A DNA stretch of 64,000 bases from Undibacterium sp. CCC3.4 (GCF_034347425.1 NZ_CP133779.1:124001-188000), one strand, 5' to 3'; positions 50,684 to 60,270 are shown, counted from the stretch's first letter. The notes: generated from the letters alone by a model not told the origin. Made by a program: numbers and translations.

Positions 50684-52123
50684 TTAGCTCCGCTCGTTGG
50701 ATGATGAAAGGTGAACAGCAACATCATCGTCCGCCGCTGACAGCGGACGGGCGGCGGTGTGACTGTGACCGGGCCCGCCGCTGATGTGGTGACGCTGGTC
50801 GTCATACGGTTGCGGCCCTTTGCGCATCAAGCGTAACAAGTAGGCGGTACCGGTGCCGAACACGGAAAAATAGACGATGATAAATAGTGCAAGCGTGAAG
50901 GCAAGTGGCGCAGCAGCGTGGGATGAAACGGCATCGGCGGTACGCATCAGGCCGTAGACCACCCAAGGTTGACGCCCAATTTCGGTGGTGAACCAGCCGG
51001 CGAGGATGGCCATCAAGCCTGCCGGCCCCATCATCAGCGTTGCGCGTAAGAAGTAGCGAGACTGGTACATGGTTTTACGCATGCGCAAGTAAACACCCCA
51101 TAGACCCAGCACGATCATTGCTAAGCCGAGGGCCACCATGATACGGAAGCTGAAAAAGACTATCGTCGAATTCGGCCGCTCCGCTTTTGCAAACTCTTTC
51201 AAGCCTGGAATCTGGCCTTTCATGGTGTGCGTCAAGATCAAACTGCCGATGCGCGGGATCGCCACTTCATAATGGTTTTTTTCGGCCGCCATGTCGGGCC
51301 AAGCGAACAGGATCAGTGGTACCGCCTCATCGCCATGATTTTCCCAGTGGGCTTCAATGGCCGCGAGTTTGGCTGGCTGGTACGCCAGCGTGTTGAGACC
51401 ATGGGCGTCGCCGATCAAGACTTGAATCGGCGCAACAATGACCAGCATCCACATTGCCATGGAAAGCATTTTGCGCACGGCAGGGCTATCGTTTTTTCTG
51501 AGCAAGTGCCACGCTGCGGCGGCGGCCACTATCAGCGCTGTGGCGAGAAAGGCAGCCGTGCTCATGTGCAGCAGACGATAAGGGAACGAGGGGTTAAGAA
51601 TCACTTTCAGCCAATCCGTCGGCACCACGCTGCCGTTGACGATTGCGTAACCCTGCGGCGTTTGCATCCAGCTGTTTGAGGCCAGAATCCAGGTGGTGGA
51701 GATGAGTGTGCCGAGTGATACCATGGCGGTAGCGAAAAAGTGCAAGCCGCGCCCCACCCTTTCCCAACCGAACAGCATGACACCAAGAAAGCCGGCCTCG
51801 AGGAAAAAGGCCGTCAATACTTCATAAGCAAGCAGGGGCCCGGTAACGCCGCCGGCGAATGTGGAAAAGCCGCCCCAGTTGGTACCAAATTCGTAAGCCA
51901 TGACGAGACCGGAAACCACGCCCATGCCAAAGTTGACGGAGAAAATCTTGATCCAGTAGTGGTATAGGTCGAGATAGACCGCTTTTCCGGTTTGCAGCCA
52001 GCGAAATTCGAGCACGGTTAGAAAGCTGGCCAGGCCGACGGTGATCGCCGGAAAAATGATATGAAACGAGATCGTGAAACCGAACTGAATGCGTGAGAGC
52101 TCTAACGCGCTGAAGCCAAACAT
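50684..52123 (-). CDS. cydA: Cytochrome bd-type (CIO) quinol oxidase subunit I
   Basis: The 479-residue protein has the subunit I N-terminus (FSALELSRIQFGFTISFHII with the haem-ligand His), SVNFGMGVVSGLVMAYEFGT, and a short Q-loop (NHYEVAIPRIGSLILTHTMK, then GLKEF). The short loop and the FTTEIGRQPWVVYGLMRTAD segment mark the cyanide-insensitive subtype. bd oxidases tolerate sulfide that blocks haem-copper oxidases, so co-expression with persulfide dioxygenase makes sense: respiration can continue while sulfide is removed. Confidence 0.94.
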   Translation of the reverse strand: MFGFSALELSRIQFGFTISFHIIFPAITVGLASFLTVLEFRWLQTGKAVYLDLYHYWIKIFSVNFGMGVVSGLVMAYEFGTNWGGFSTFAGGVTGPLLAYEVLTAFFLEAGFLGVMLFGWERVGRGLHFFATAMVSLGTLISTTWILASNSWMQTPQGYAIVNGSVVPTDWLKVILNPSFPYRLLHMSTAAFLATALIVAAAAAWHLLRKNDSPAVRKMLSMAMWMLVIVAPIQVLIGDAHGLNTLAYQPAKLAAIEAHWENHGDEAVPLILFAWPDMAAEKNHYEVAIPRIGSLILTHTMKGQIPGLKEFAKAERPNSTIVFFSFRIMVALGLAMIVLGLWGVYLRMRKTMYQSRYFLRATLMMGPAGLMAILAGWFTTEIGRQPWVVYGLMRTADAVSSHAAAPLAFTLALFIIVYFSVFGTGTAYLLRLMRKGPQPYDDQRHHISGGPGHSHTAARPLSAADDDVAVHLSSSNERS

Positions 52124-52138
52124 ATTTTCTCCAAAACC

Positions 52139-52954
52139 TTATGAAATTGCTTTAATAAATAGCGCTACTGCAACCGCTGCAGAAACAATGGCAAACGCTT
52201 TTTGTAGATACGGCCCCGATAGCCGCGCCGCGATCAAGCGGCCGCCGATCATCCCGCCCAGTGCGCCGGCAGCAAAGGGGAAGGCGATGGCCCATTGCAA
52301 GTGGCCAGACGCAGCACTGCTGGCCACGCCGGCAATCGAGACCAGAGCGATGACGGCGAGCGAAGTCGCCACAATCGACTGTGTCTTCAGGTCGGTATAG
52401 CGTTGCAATGCCGGCACCATGACAAAGCCGCCGCCGACTCCGAGCAAACCTGACAGGGTGCCAGCAAGCACACCGGAGAGCGCGAGTGCACGGGCGCAGG
52501 GCGCAGTCCAGCGTAGCTTGCCGCGTTCCGCATCCAATTGGCACGGCGGTAGCGTCTTGCTGGTCGACGCATTGTCCTGCGGCGAATGACTGCCAGCATC
52601 GTGCATGGCGCGTTGCAAGACCCGCACGGCCACGTACAGCAGCACAAACGAAAACACGATAGTCAGCGGCCGGTTAGGGCTACGTTGCGCCAACCACAAA
52701 CCAAGCGGCGAACAAATGATTCCTGCGCCGGCAATCAGCGCTGCCGCCCGGTAGCGAACCGTGCCGTTTTTCAGCCCCATTAGCGCGCCCAAGGCCGCCG
52801 CCAGGCCGACTGCCAGTAAGCCAATGGGACCGGCTTCGGCCATGCTCAATCCGGCCCCAAAGACCAACAATGGCACGGCCAAGATACCGCCGCCAGCACC
52901 GGTGAGTGCAAGAATGATGCCGACTGTGAATCCGAGCAGCATGATGATGCTCAT
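52139..52954 (-). CDS. TauE/SafE-family sulfite (anion) exporter
   Basis: The 271-residue protein has about eight membrane helices in two repeats with the TauE/SafE motif GAGGGILAVPLLVFGAGLSM and, in the second half, GLLGVGGGFVMVPALQRYTD. In bigR-type operons this protein removes sulfite, the product of persulfide dioxygenase. It lies 92 bases after pdo and 15 bases before cydA, all on one strand. Confidence 0.88.
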   Translation of the reverse strand: MSIIMLLGFTVGIILALTGAGGGILAVPLLVFGAGLSMAEAGPIGLLAVGLAAALGALMGLKNGTVRYRAAALIAGAGIICSPLGLWLAQRSPNRPLTIVFSFVLLYVAVRVLQRAMHDAGSHSPQDNASTSKTLPPCQLDAERGKLRWTAPCARALALSGVLAGTLSGLLGVGGGFVMVPALQRYTDLKTQSIVATSLAVIALVSIAGVASSAASGHLQWAIAFPFAAGALGGMIGGRLIAARLSGPYLQKAFAIVSAAVAVALFIKAIS

Positions 52955-53046
52955 TGTGTCGACTCCGCTGGTATTCTTCGTTTCATCGATCTGCGGCTTC
53001 CGATTTGCCCATCCATGCTTGTCTCCTTACAACTATGCTGTGTGTT

Positions 53047-53928
53047 TCAGGCCGCGTTAAGTGGAATTTTCAGGTAGCGGATGCCGTTTGCTTCGGGTTC
53101 CGGGAAGTGCCCTGCACGCATATTGATTTGCACTGAAGGCAGGAGCAGGGTCGGCATGTCGAGCGAAGCATCTCGTTTTGTACGCATGACAACAAATTCC
53201 TCTTCGGTGATGCCGTTGCGTACATGAATATTGGAGCGTCGCTCTTCAGCGACGCTACTGACAAAGCGCAGCTCGCGGCCACCGGGCTGGTAGTCATGGC
53301 ACATGTAGAGCAAGGTGTCTTCCGGCAAACTCAACACTTTGTTGATTGAACGGAACAGGGTTCTGGCGTCGCCGCCAGGAAAATCACAACGGGCGGTGCC
53401 ATAGTCCGGCATGAACAGGGTGTCACCGACGAAGGCGGCTCGCTCGCTGCCATTGCCAACGACATAGCTCATACAGGCGGGGGTATGGCCTGGCGTATGC
53501 AGCGCGCGGCATTCCAGCGCTCCTATGGAAAACGGCTCATCGTTGGTAAACAAGTGATCGAATTGGCTGCCGTCACGCGCCATATCGGGGCCGGCATTAA
53601 ACAGCGCACCAAACACTTTTTGCACGGTAGCGATCTGTGCGCCGATCCCGATCTTGCCGCCCAATCGTTCTTTCAAGTAAGGCGCTGCCGTCACATGATC
53701 GGCATGGACATGCGTTTCGAGTATCCATTCCAGCGTGGCATTGCGTTCCTTGACGAGGGCGATCAAGCGGTCGGCCGACGCCGTGCTGGTATGGCCGGAG
53801 TGTGGGTCGTAGTCCAGCACACTATCGACTAAAGCGCAAAGGCGGGTAAGGGGGTCCATGACCAGATAGCTGACCGTGCTGGTGGCAGGATCGAAAAATC
53901 CTTCAATATGAAGTGCTTGATTGCTCAT
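53047..53928 (-). CDS. Persulfide dioxygenase-like metallo-beta-lactamase protein (ETHE1/Blh type)
   Basis: The 293-residue protein has the MBL metal motif ETHVHADHVTAAPYLKERLG (H-x-H-x-D-H), AFVGDTLFMPDYGTARCDFP, and CHDYQPGG with the third His set, plus HTPGHTPACMSYVVG. The single-iron dioxygenases of this group oxidise glutathione persulfide to sulfite and are induced by sulfide. I chose the ATG of MSNQALHIEGF, with AAGGA eight bases upstream; a start 33 codons earlier would run through the sigma-54 promoter. Confidence 0.88.
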   Translation of the reverse strand: MSNQALHIEGFFDPATSTVSYLVMDPLTRLCALVDSVLDYDPHSGHTSTASADRLIALVKERNATLEWILETHVHADHVTAAPYLKERLGGKIGIGAQIATVQKVFGALFNAGPDMARDGSQFDHLFTNDEPFSIGALECRALHTPGHTPACMSYVVGNGSERAAFVGDTLFMPDYGTARCDFPGGDARTLFRSINKVLSLPEDTLLYMCHDYQPGGRELRFVSSVAEERRSNIHVRNGITEEEFVVMRTKRDASLDMPTLLLPSVQINMRAGHFPEPEANGIRYLKIPLNAA

Positions 53929-53979
53929 GATTTTCATCCTTGGTGAGTTGCTTATGTCTCGTCGATGGAATGCACTACA

Positions 53980-53994
53980 GCAAAAGCCGTGCCA
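53980..53994 (-). promoter_or_regulatory. Sigma-54 promoter of the pdo-tauE-cydAB operon
   Basis: On the minus strand TGGCACGGCTTTTGC matches the -24/-12 consensus TGGCAC-N5-TTGC without mismatch. It lies about 50 bases before the pdo start codon. A sigma-54 promoter needs an activator such as the FisR-like protein encoded divergently. Confidence 0.88.
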
Positions 53995-54075
53995 AAGTAT
54001 TTCCTTAAAGAAAAATACCGTAGACATTTGATTTTAAACAATATTTAATTCAGCGCTACGGTTCGCATGACATTT

Positions 54076-54108
54076 TTGGCAGCTATTGACTGCCAATGGC
54101 AGAGCCAT
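54076..54108. promoter_or_regulatory. Candidate FisR binding sites (two adjacent palindromes)
   Basis: TTGGCAG-N7-CTGCCAA (54076-54096) is a perfect inverted repeat, followed directly by ATGGC-AGA-GCCAT (54096-54108). They lie 82-114 bases upstream of the -24 element, the usual distance for sigma-54 enhancer sites, and before the fisR start, so they may also serve autoregulation. Confidence 0.6.
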
Positions 54109-54158
54109 TTGACATAGTGGCAGTCTTGCGACATGATGCGTCATCACTAGGAGCGAAT

Positions 54159-55496
54159 ATGCCGAGCAAGCTTGCCACCCCTGCGGCACCATCCCTCATC
54201 TCTGCTACGGTACAGTCTTTGATCTCGTTTCTTGAATACGAGCCGCACCCAATGATCGTGCTTGACCCAGCCTACAACATCCTGGCCGCAAATGTTGCCT
54301 ACCAGCGAAATTTCGGGCAGGTCGACAAACCCCTCATCGGCCACAAGTGTTATCGGATTTCGCATCAGTACGAGGTGCCATGCGATCAGGCTGGCGAGCA
54401 TTGCCCAATGAAAAAAGCGCAAGAGTTGCGCGGGCCAGACCGTGTATTGCATATTCACCATACACCCCGGGGCCCCGAGCATGTTGCTGTGGAACTGCGT
54501 CCCATTTTTGATGAAAGCGGCACTATTACCGCGTATGTCGAACGCTTGGAGGTGGTGCGTAGTGCTTCGGCGCGACCCAGCGACGATGGATTGGTTGGTC
54601 GCTCGGCCGCATTCAATCATGCACTTGGCGCGTTGCGACGCGTCGCGCCATCTTTGCTGCCAGTATTGCTGCTCGGAGAATCGGGCACCGGCAAAGAATT
54701 GTTCGCGCGCGCCGTGCACGAAATGAGCAATCGGTCGGCTGGGCCGTTTGTCATCGTTGACTGCTCAGGCTTGACTGAAACGCTGTTCGAGAGCGAACTG
54801 TTCGGCCATGAAAAAGGCGCTTTCACCGGTGCGACTTCACGCAAACTGGGGCTAGTCGAGACCGCTCAGGGTGGCACTTTGTTTCTCGATGAAATAGGTG
54901 ATGTGCCGCTGTCAATGCAGGTGAAATTGCTGCGCCTGATAGAATCGGGTACTTATCGCCGTGTCGGTAGCGTCGAAATTCAGCACGCGACCTTCCGCTT
55001 GGTGGCAGCCACCCACAAGGCGCTCGATCGCATGATGGAGCAGAGGGAATTTCGGCAAGACTTGTATTACCGTATCAGTGCATTTCCGATTGTATTACCG
55101 GCACTACGCGAGCGTCCCGACGACATTGTGCTGCTGGTCGATTCATTTTTGCAACGGATGTCTTCAGGTGAACGCAAGTTGACGATCAACGCAGAGGCGA
55201 TGGAACTATTACAGCGCGGTTCTTGGCCGGGCAATGTGCGCGAGTTGCGCAATGTCTTGGAACGAGCCAGCCTGTTCGCCGACGACAACGTGATTCGCGT
55301 CGAGCATTTACCGCTACCAGCAAACATCGAAGCCACGCGACAGAGCAAGCGCACTCAGGCAAGCGTCGCCGGCCCAGCCGATGTTCCGATGACTGCATGG
55401 GGCGGCACACGCAAAGAGCTGGCAGCGCAAATGGGGATCAGCGAACGCAGCTTATATCGTCGACTGAAACAGCAAAACCGGCAAAACCGCTCCTAA
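54159..55496 (+). CDS. fisR: FisR-like sigma-54-dependent sulfide-responsive activator
   Basis: The 445-residue protein has a PAS-like N-terminal sensor ([20 protein letters not shown]) with clustered cysteines [12 protein letters not shown] and EHCPM, the pattern of the persulfide-reactive Cys residues in FisR. The AAA+ domain has [18 protein letters not shown], the sigma-54-contact loop [16 protein letters not shown], and [21 protein letters not shown] Fis-type helix-turn-helix ([15 protein letters not shown]) ends it. The start is the ATG with AGGAG seven bases upstream; a longer frame lacks a ribosome-binding site. It is divergent from its likely target operon. Confidence 0.88.
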   Translation: MPSKLATPAAPSLISATVQSLISFLEYEPHPMIVLDPAYNILAANVAYQRNFGQVDKPLIGHKCYRISHQYEVPCDQAGEHCPMKKAQELRGPDRVLHIHHTPRGPEHVAVELRPIFDESGTITAYVERLEVVRSASARPSDDGLVGRSAAFNHALGALRRVAPSLLPVLLLGESGTGKELFARAVHEMSNRSAGPFVIVDCSGLTETLFESELFGHEKGAFTGATSRKLGLVETAQGGTLFLDEIGDVPLSMQVKLLRLIESGTYRRVGSVEIQHATFRLVAATHKALDRMMEQREFRQDLYYRISAFPIVLPALRERPDDIVLLVDSFLQRMSSGERKLTINAEAMELLQRGSWPGNVRELRNVLERASLFADDNVIRVEHLPLPANIEATRQSKRTQASVAGPADVPMTAWGGTRKELAAQMGISERSLYRRLKQQNRQNRS

Positions 55497-55526
55497 CGAA
55501 ACGCGACTCACTCCGTCGCCATTGAA

Positions 55527-55949
55527 TTAATGCAGCAATTTTAAAATAAGAGTGGCAATCAAGCCCCCCTGCAAAATACCGGCAGAAACAATGTAGCGAA
55601 TTAAATCTGCTTTGGTATTGGCATTCAATGTTTCGCCAGACAATTTAAATTGACTTAATTCTGCCTTCACTTCTTGACGAAAATACGCTAATTCTGTCTT
55701 CACTTCTTGACGAAAATGCGCTGATTCCGTCTTCATTTCTTGACGCAACGAAGTCAACTCAAAAGCTATTTTACTCAGTTCCGAAGCCACATCCTGCTTG
55801 GCGGAAAAACGCTCGCTCATGCTGTCATCGGTAGCTTGAATGAGTTCCGCTAATAGTGCCGTTTGCACTTTGGCTTGTTCTGGTGGAACGCCTGATTTTT
55901 CCAACTTTTCCACCATTATTTGTGTGTCGAATGGAATTGCCGCCATCAT
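55527..55949 (-). CDS. DUF1640-like coiled-coil membrane-anchored protein
   Basis: The 140-residue protein has an N-terminal globular part (FDTQIMVEKLEKSGVPPEQA), a coiled coil and one C-terminal membrane helix (IVSAGILQGGLIATLILKLL). The order matches DUF1640/CCDC90-type proteins, which share architecture with mitochondrial MCU regulators; bacterial function is unknown. The coil contains an 11-residue motif (RQEVKTELAYF and variants) repeated about three times, encoded by 33-base direct repeats (55665-55697, 55698-55730 and a partial third), so its length may vary between strains. Confidence 0.75.
   Translation of the reverse strand: MMAAIPFDTQIMVEKLEKSGVPPEQAKVQTALLAELIQATDDSMSERFSAKQDVASELSKIAFELTSLRQEMKTESAHFRQEVKTELAYFRQEVKAELSQFKLSGETLNANTKADLIRYIVSAGILQGGLIATLILKLLH
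55665..55753. repeat. 33-base direct repeats inside the DUF1640-like gene
   Basis: Two nearly identical 33-base units beginning CTTCACTTCTTGACGAAAAT are followed by a partial third. They stay in frame and extend the coiled coil by one 11-residue turn pattern each. Confidence 0.8.
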
Positions 55950-56176
55950 TTTTGCCTCCCTGCGCGAGCGCCTTGCTTGGTATAGAAAACGCGCCGCCCA
56001 AGCAATGTATGCTGAATCATTTGCAAGACACTATTGCTTAAGCACATACCTGAAAAACAGCGGTACGCGACATGGACCTATATATCAGACAGAAGTGGGC
56101 GCTGAAAACAAATTTATCATTGAGAACAAATAAGGTCAACTTACAATTAAGCAAATAATTGTAGCCATGTAAGCTA

Positions 56177-57945
56177 CTATGCCGTGAACAGCTTGAGTTC
56201 CATGGCGCGAGCGACGGCTTCGGTTCTGCGTTGTACCTGTAGTTTTCCAAAAATATTTTGATTATGCCATTTCACCGTGCTCAGCGATAAAAACAGCCGT
56301 TCACTGATTTCCTGGTTCGAACGTCCTTGCTGCATCAAGTGCAGTATTTCCAGCTCGCGGGGGCTATAGGATTCAACAGTTGGCGCGGAAAACTGAGGGG
56401 CCGCTCGGGTAATTTCGCTCTGCTTCATCGGCTCTTGCAGGGCAAAGACACTGAGTAATTTGGCCACGTAATCCGGTTTAATTGCTTGGCTGGCGGCTTC
56501 GGCGAGCAGCTTTGCCATGACAATACCTTCATCGACAAAAATGCGGATATATTCTCCTGGCTCTGCCAGTACCAAGGCCTCATTGAGTACCTGTATCGCT
56601 TCCGTTCTTCTATCCAAGGCTGCCAGTGTCATCACCTGTGTCACCAGCGCTTTGAGTACCTCATTGGGATAGCCTTTTTCTACCATGGCGCGTCGGTGTG
56701 CGTCGATAATTGAGAACGCCGCACTGCCATTCCCTTGCGCAAGAAATGCTTTGGCTTGGGCCAGCGGTAATTTTTGTTGAGTGGCCAAATAGGCCGCACC
56801 CGACACCTCACCTCGTCGTAACATTTCCACCACCTGAACCTCAGCAATTTCCTGCATCCGGCCAGTGAAAAGCTTTGTCTTTGCGGCCACGCTGGCTTGC
56901 GCCAATAAACTCACGGCACTATCGTTATCCTCGCGCGCCAACATCATGCGTGCGCGTAATACGTCGCCACCCAATCCGTTTTCACTTTCCGAGCGGGCGG
57001 CAAGCTTGCTGCTCTTCAAGGCATGGAACTCAGCCTCGTCGAGTTCATTCCATTCATACAGTATGCGCGCTAATCCAAGGTGGGCTTCGCATCCGATCAA
57101 ATGGTCAGGATCAGTAATCATTTGCAAGGCGCGTCGGTAAGTGTCAGCGGCTGAGCGAAGTTGATTGTCGCTTGCTTCAATACCTGCCAGTGCGATCGAT
57201 GCCGCTACGGTAAACATCATGTTTCCGTTCGACTGCCCGGTGGTGACTACCTCGGAGAAAGCGCGTCGCGCCCCTGCACGTTCATTCCGAAACAGCAACA
57301 CAACACCGAGAGCACAGTGCGCGGCCGTGCGCGCGGGCTGATTGTCTGCTGACAAGAGCTCTAAAGCGCGCGTTGCTTGAGAATGAATGACGTCAATATT
57401 ATGTTGCGAGACCGCCGACCAAGACCAGAGGGTGGCGATTTGCCCGTAAAGATCTGGGGTAGACGAAGTAATCGGGGCATGACCTAGTGCAGCCTCGGCG
57501 GCCAATAGTTTTGCACTCACTTGTTTCGATTGGCCGGCAATAAACAGGGCCCAAGCAAACGTCACCCAAAGGGATGGATAGGCATTCAAGACCTTGTGGG
57601 GCTGTGCTTGTAGCCAACGTACGACAGGCTCCATCTCACCACGGAAGTACAGGGGCGTGCCGTTTCCTTCAATCAGACGCATCGCGCGTGGTATGTCGTT
57701 CGCGGCGACGGCTTGGTGAAATGCATCAATTTCCAAGCCTTGTTTCTCGTACCATAGGCTGGCACGAAGATGAAATGTTGCTGCTTGCTGATTTTTGAGT
57801 AAGCGTTGGCGCAAGAAATCAGCGAACAAGTGGTGGTATCGATACCAGCGCCGCTCATTATCGAGCGGAACAATAAAGAGGTTGACCTGTTCGAGGTATG
57901 CCAAGGTTTCCTGCCCATCAGCAACTTCAAGCAGCGCATCACATC
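56177..57945 (-). pseudogene. MalT-type LuxR regulator, C-terminal part only
   Basis: About 585 codons match the C-terminal two thirds of a large ATP-dependent LuxR (MalT-like) regulator: the end of the ATPase region (LEQVNLFIVPLDNERRWYRY, HHLFADFLRQRL), the TPR-rich domain with many helical pairs, and the LuxR helix-turn-helix (YSPRELEILHLMQQGRSNQE, LSTVKWHNQNIFGKLQ). The N-terminal P-loop and NB-ARC-like part (about 300 residues) are missing. Upstream the frame runs into a LysR gene at about 57940, so a deletion has joined the two. A shorter product from an internal TTG could still be made, but without the ATPase it should not be regulated normally. Confidence 0.8.
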
Positions 57946-58383
57946 CAGATCGACTACACCACTGCGCAGCAGAACACTGTCTTTATCGAGTTTTTGCACG
58001 AAACACAGCCGCACCCCGGGGGCTTCTTTGGCGCAGCGAGCCAGCAAATCCGGCCCGAAATTTTCGACAAAACCCTCGCGTGTGCGGATCGTAAATGTTC
58101 TGATCAGTTGTGCGAGATCGAGGTTTTCTGCGGGACGCAGAAGCGCCTCAGCATCCTGCACAATCTGGCTCACTTTTTCACGCAACACGAGCGCCCGAGG
58201 AGTGGGAACCAAACCGCGTCCGGCTCGGACCAACAAGGGATCACCGGTGGTCGCTCGCAATCGGGCCAGTGCACGGCTCATTGCCGATGGGCTGAGGCCG
58301 AGGCGTTTCGCTGCGCGCGCAACACTTCCCTCTGCCAGAACGGCATCGAGAGTCAGGAGTAAATTAAGATCTGGGCTTGGCAT
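57940..58383 (-). pseudogene. LysR-family regulator, N-terminal part only
   Basis: About 148 codons encode a LysR helix-turn-helix (MPSPDLNLLLTLDAVLAEGS, ARAAKRLGLSPSAMSRALAR) and the first part of the ligand domain, ending at LRSGVVDLDV. In LysR proteins this position is followed by about 150 more residues, which are absent; the frame runs 90 codons into antisense-like nonsense over the MalT remnant. The DNA-binding domain is complete, so a truncated repressor-like product is conceivable. Confidence 0.8.
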
Positions 58384-58536
58384 GTGTTGAGTTTAACATA
58401 ACGCACTGCAGACGAGATAGCAGCAAGCGTATGATTAAACAGCGTCGAATGCTTCAATAAACAAGGCCGATTTGACTATCCTATGGGGTCTGATTTACAT
58501 ACGGCGCTGACATCGTTGCCACGGATACGCTTACGA

Positions 58537-58571
58537 CCAATGTACAACAATCGTTACAACAATCGTTACAT
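58537..58571. repeat. 12-base direct repeat before the YjjJ-type gene
   Basis: ACAACAATCGTT occurs twice in tandem, followed by ACA. It lies where the missing N-terminal domain of the YjjJ-type kinase would be encoded. Confidence 0.7.
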
Positions 58572-58595
58572 AGATCTATTATATTTGATGGCCAA

Positions 58596-59828
58596 ATGGT
58601 TTCACGTGGGCGTGCTCGCAAAACCAGCTACGCGGCCAGACGAGCAATTCGTGGTAGTCAGGCACCGTTGATGCTGTATTCCGTCGACACCACCGGACGT
58701 ACGCATGAAGCAGGCCAGCTTGAAGCGATTTATCCGGCCGGTTGTGCGATGCGCTTTGCCACCCCCTTGCCATGGCCGCTGTACGAAGAAATGCAAGATG
58801 GCTGGTTTCGCGGGCTCCCTTATCCCTTGGCAGATATGCGACCACAAGGTTTTGTAGGACGCAATTTTGCGCATCAGTATGCATCGATTCTGCAAGTCGA
58901 CGCCGACCTGACACGCTGGAGTGAAGATGACGTCTTACACGTATTGAGTTTGCTGGGGTCAGATCAAGCCGGCAATTACATCTTAGGTGAAGCGGCGCTG
59001 CGCCGCTTCTATGAGGAACAACAAAGCAAACCGCCGTTTCTCACTGAAGATGCCATCGTCACAGCCTATCCGGCGCTGGCTCAACAGGCGCTGAGCCATG
59101 GCACAGTGGGTTCGTCCGCTGCCGGGGAATTTCCAAAATTTACCGCCCGACGCATGACAAGCACAGCGCAGCACGTGATTGTGAAATTTTCCGGTTCAGA
59201 TGCTTCACCACAAGCACAGCGCTGGTCAGATTTACTGGTCTGCAAACACTTAGCCTTGAATACGATTGCTGACACGCTGCACGTTGCGGCAGCAAACAGT
59301 CGCATTTATCAATTCGGGGCGCGGACTTTTTACGAAGTGGATCGATTCGACCGCCACGGCGAGTTCGGCCGCTCCGGCGTCTGTAGTTGGCACGAGATGA
59401 ATGTCGCCTTGTTCGGCAAAGCTGGCTCATGGTCTGCTGCAGCCGATGACTTGCTCGAGAATAATTACATCGCACCAGAAACGCGCGGCCAGATACAACT
59501 TTTGGAACTTTTTGGCCATTTAATCGCGAATACCGATATGCATGACGGGAATCTGGCATTCCAGCCAAACCTGATGTTAGCGCCGGCCTACGATATGTTA
59601 CCGATGTTCTATGCACCACAACGTGGGGTTGAATTGCTTGATAGAAAATTTACGCCAACTTTGCCAAGCCCAAGAGAACGCTCCGCGTGGCTACAAGCTG
59701 CCGCGGCAGCCGCCGTGTTTTGGCATCGTGCGGCATGCGATCCAAGGATCAGCGATCGCTTCCGCACGATTTCAGCAGCGAATGCGCAGCAAATCGAAAG
59801 ATTAATCAGCTCGCAGCGTGAGCAATAA
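58596..59828 (+). CDS. YjjJ-type HipA-family kinase, probably lacking its N-terminal winged helix
   Basis: The 410-residue protein matches the YjjJ branch of HipA proteins: VGSSAAGEFPKFTARR (P-loop), VIVKFSGSDASPQAQRWSDL, YEVDRFDRHGEFGRSGV, the catalytic loop GHLIANTDMHDGNLAF and AYDMLPMFYAP. YjjJ proteins carry their own DNA-binding domain at the N-terminus. Here only its last strand is left (SRGRARKTSYAARRAIRG), and the frame upstream is short repeats, so the domain seems to have been lost. The ATG at 58596 is the first in-frame one; the kinase itself looks complete. No separate antitoxin gene is adjacent. Confidence 0.8.
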   Translation: MVSRGRARKTSYAARRAIRGSQAPLMLYSVDTTGRTHEAGQLEAIYPAGCAMRFATPLPWPLYEEMQDGWFRGLPYPLADMRPQGFVGRNFAHQYASILQVDADLTRWSEDDVLHVLSLLGSDQAGNYILGEAALRRFYEEQQSKPPFLTEDAIVTAYPALAQQALSHGTVGSSAAGEFPKFTARRMTSTAQHVIVKFSGSDASPQAQRWSDLLVCKHLALNTIADTLHVAAANSRIYQFGARTFYEVDRFDRHGEFGRSGVCSWHEMNVALFGKAGSWSAAADDLLENNYIAPETRGQIQLLELFGHLIANTDMHDGNLAFQPNLMLAPAYDMLPMFYAPQRGVELLDRKFTPTLPSPRERSAWLQAAAAAAVFWHRAACDPRISDRFRTISAANAQQIERLISSQREQ

Positions 59829-59839
59829 TTTAAGCAGTT

Positions 59840-60163
59840 TTAATCATTGAGCCGCGTAATCATATACTGCACGGCCGCGGTAATTTCCGCATCAGTGCAA
59901 GTGCTGCAGGAACCGCGCGCCGGCATGATTTTGTAACCGTGGATGGCGTGCTCAATCAGACGCGTCGGGCCCTGTGCCAAGCGGGCAGCCCAAGCCGGCC
60001 GGTCACTCAGTTTCGGGGCGCCGTTGACGCCACGCAGATGGCATTCGGCGCATTGCATGTTGTAAATCAGTGCGCCAGAACGCGGCCGCAGCTCTGCTGC
60101 CGGGGCTTGTGCTGCCAGCGCCAGCAAGCTGGCCGTGTACAGCAGGCTGATGATATTGGGCAT
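59840..60163 (-). CDS. Small periplasmic c-type cytochrome
   Basis: From MPNIISLLYTASLLALAAQA the 107-residue protein has a signal peptide (cleavage near APA/AE), a haem motif CAECH (residues about 38-42) and a Met ligand candidate in YKIMPARGSCSTC. The extra Cys pair CSTC near the Met is a feature of cytochrome c5-type proteins. It would carry electrons in the periplasm. The gene faces the YjjJ-type gene tail to tail. Confidence 0.82.
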   Translation of the reverse strand: MPNIISLLYTASLLALAAQAPAAELRPRSGALIYNMQCAECHLRGVNGAPKLSDRPAWAARLAQGPTRLIEHAIHGYKIMPARGSCSTCTDAEITAAVQYMITRLND

Positions 60164-60270
60164 ATTTCTACCTCCTTGCCATGACAGAATATCGATTATC
60201 GCATGCGCAGCGAAACGCCGACGATAGGCTACAATAGCGCCACTTTCCGCCATCCTCTCTCCGACAGATC

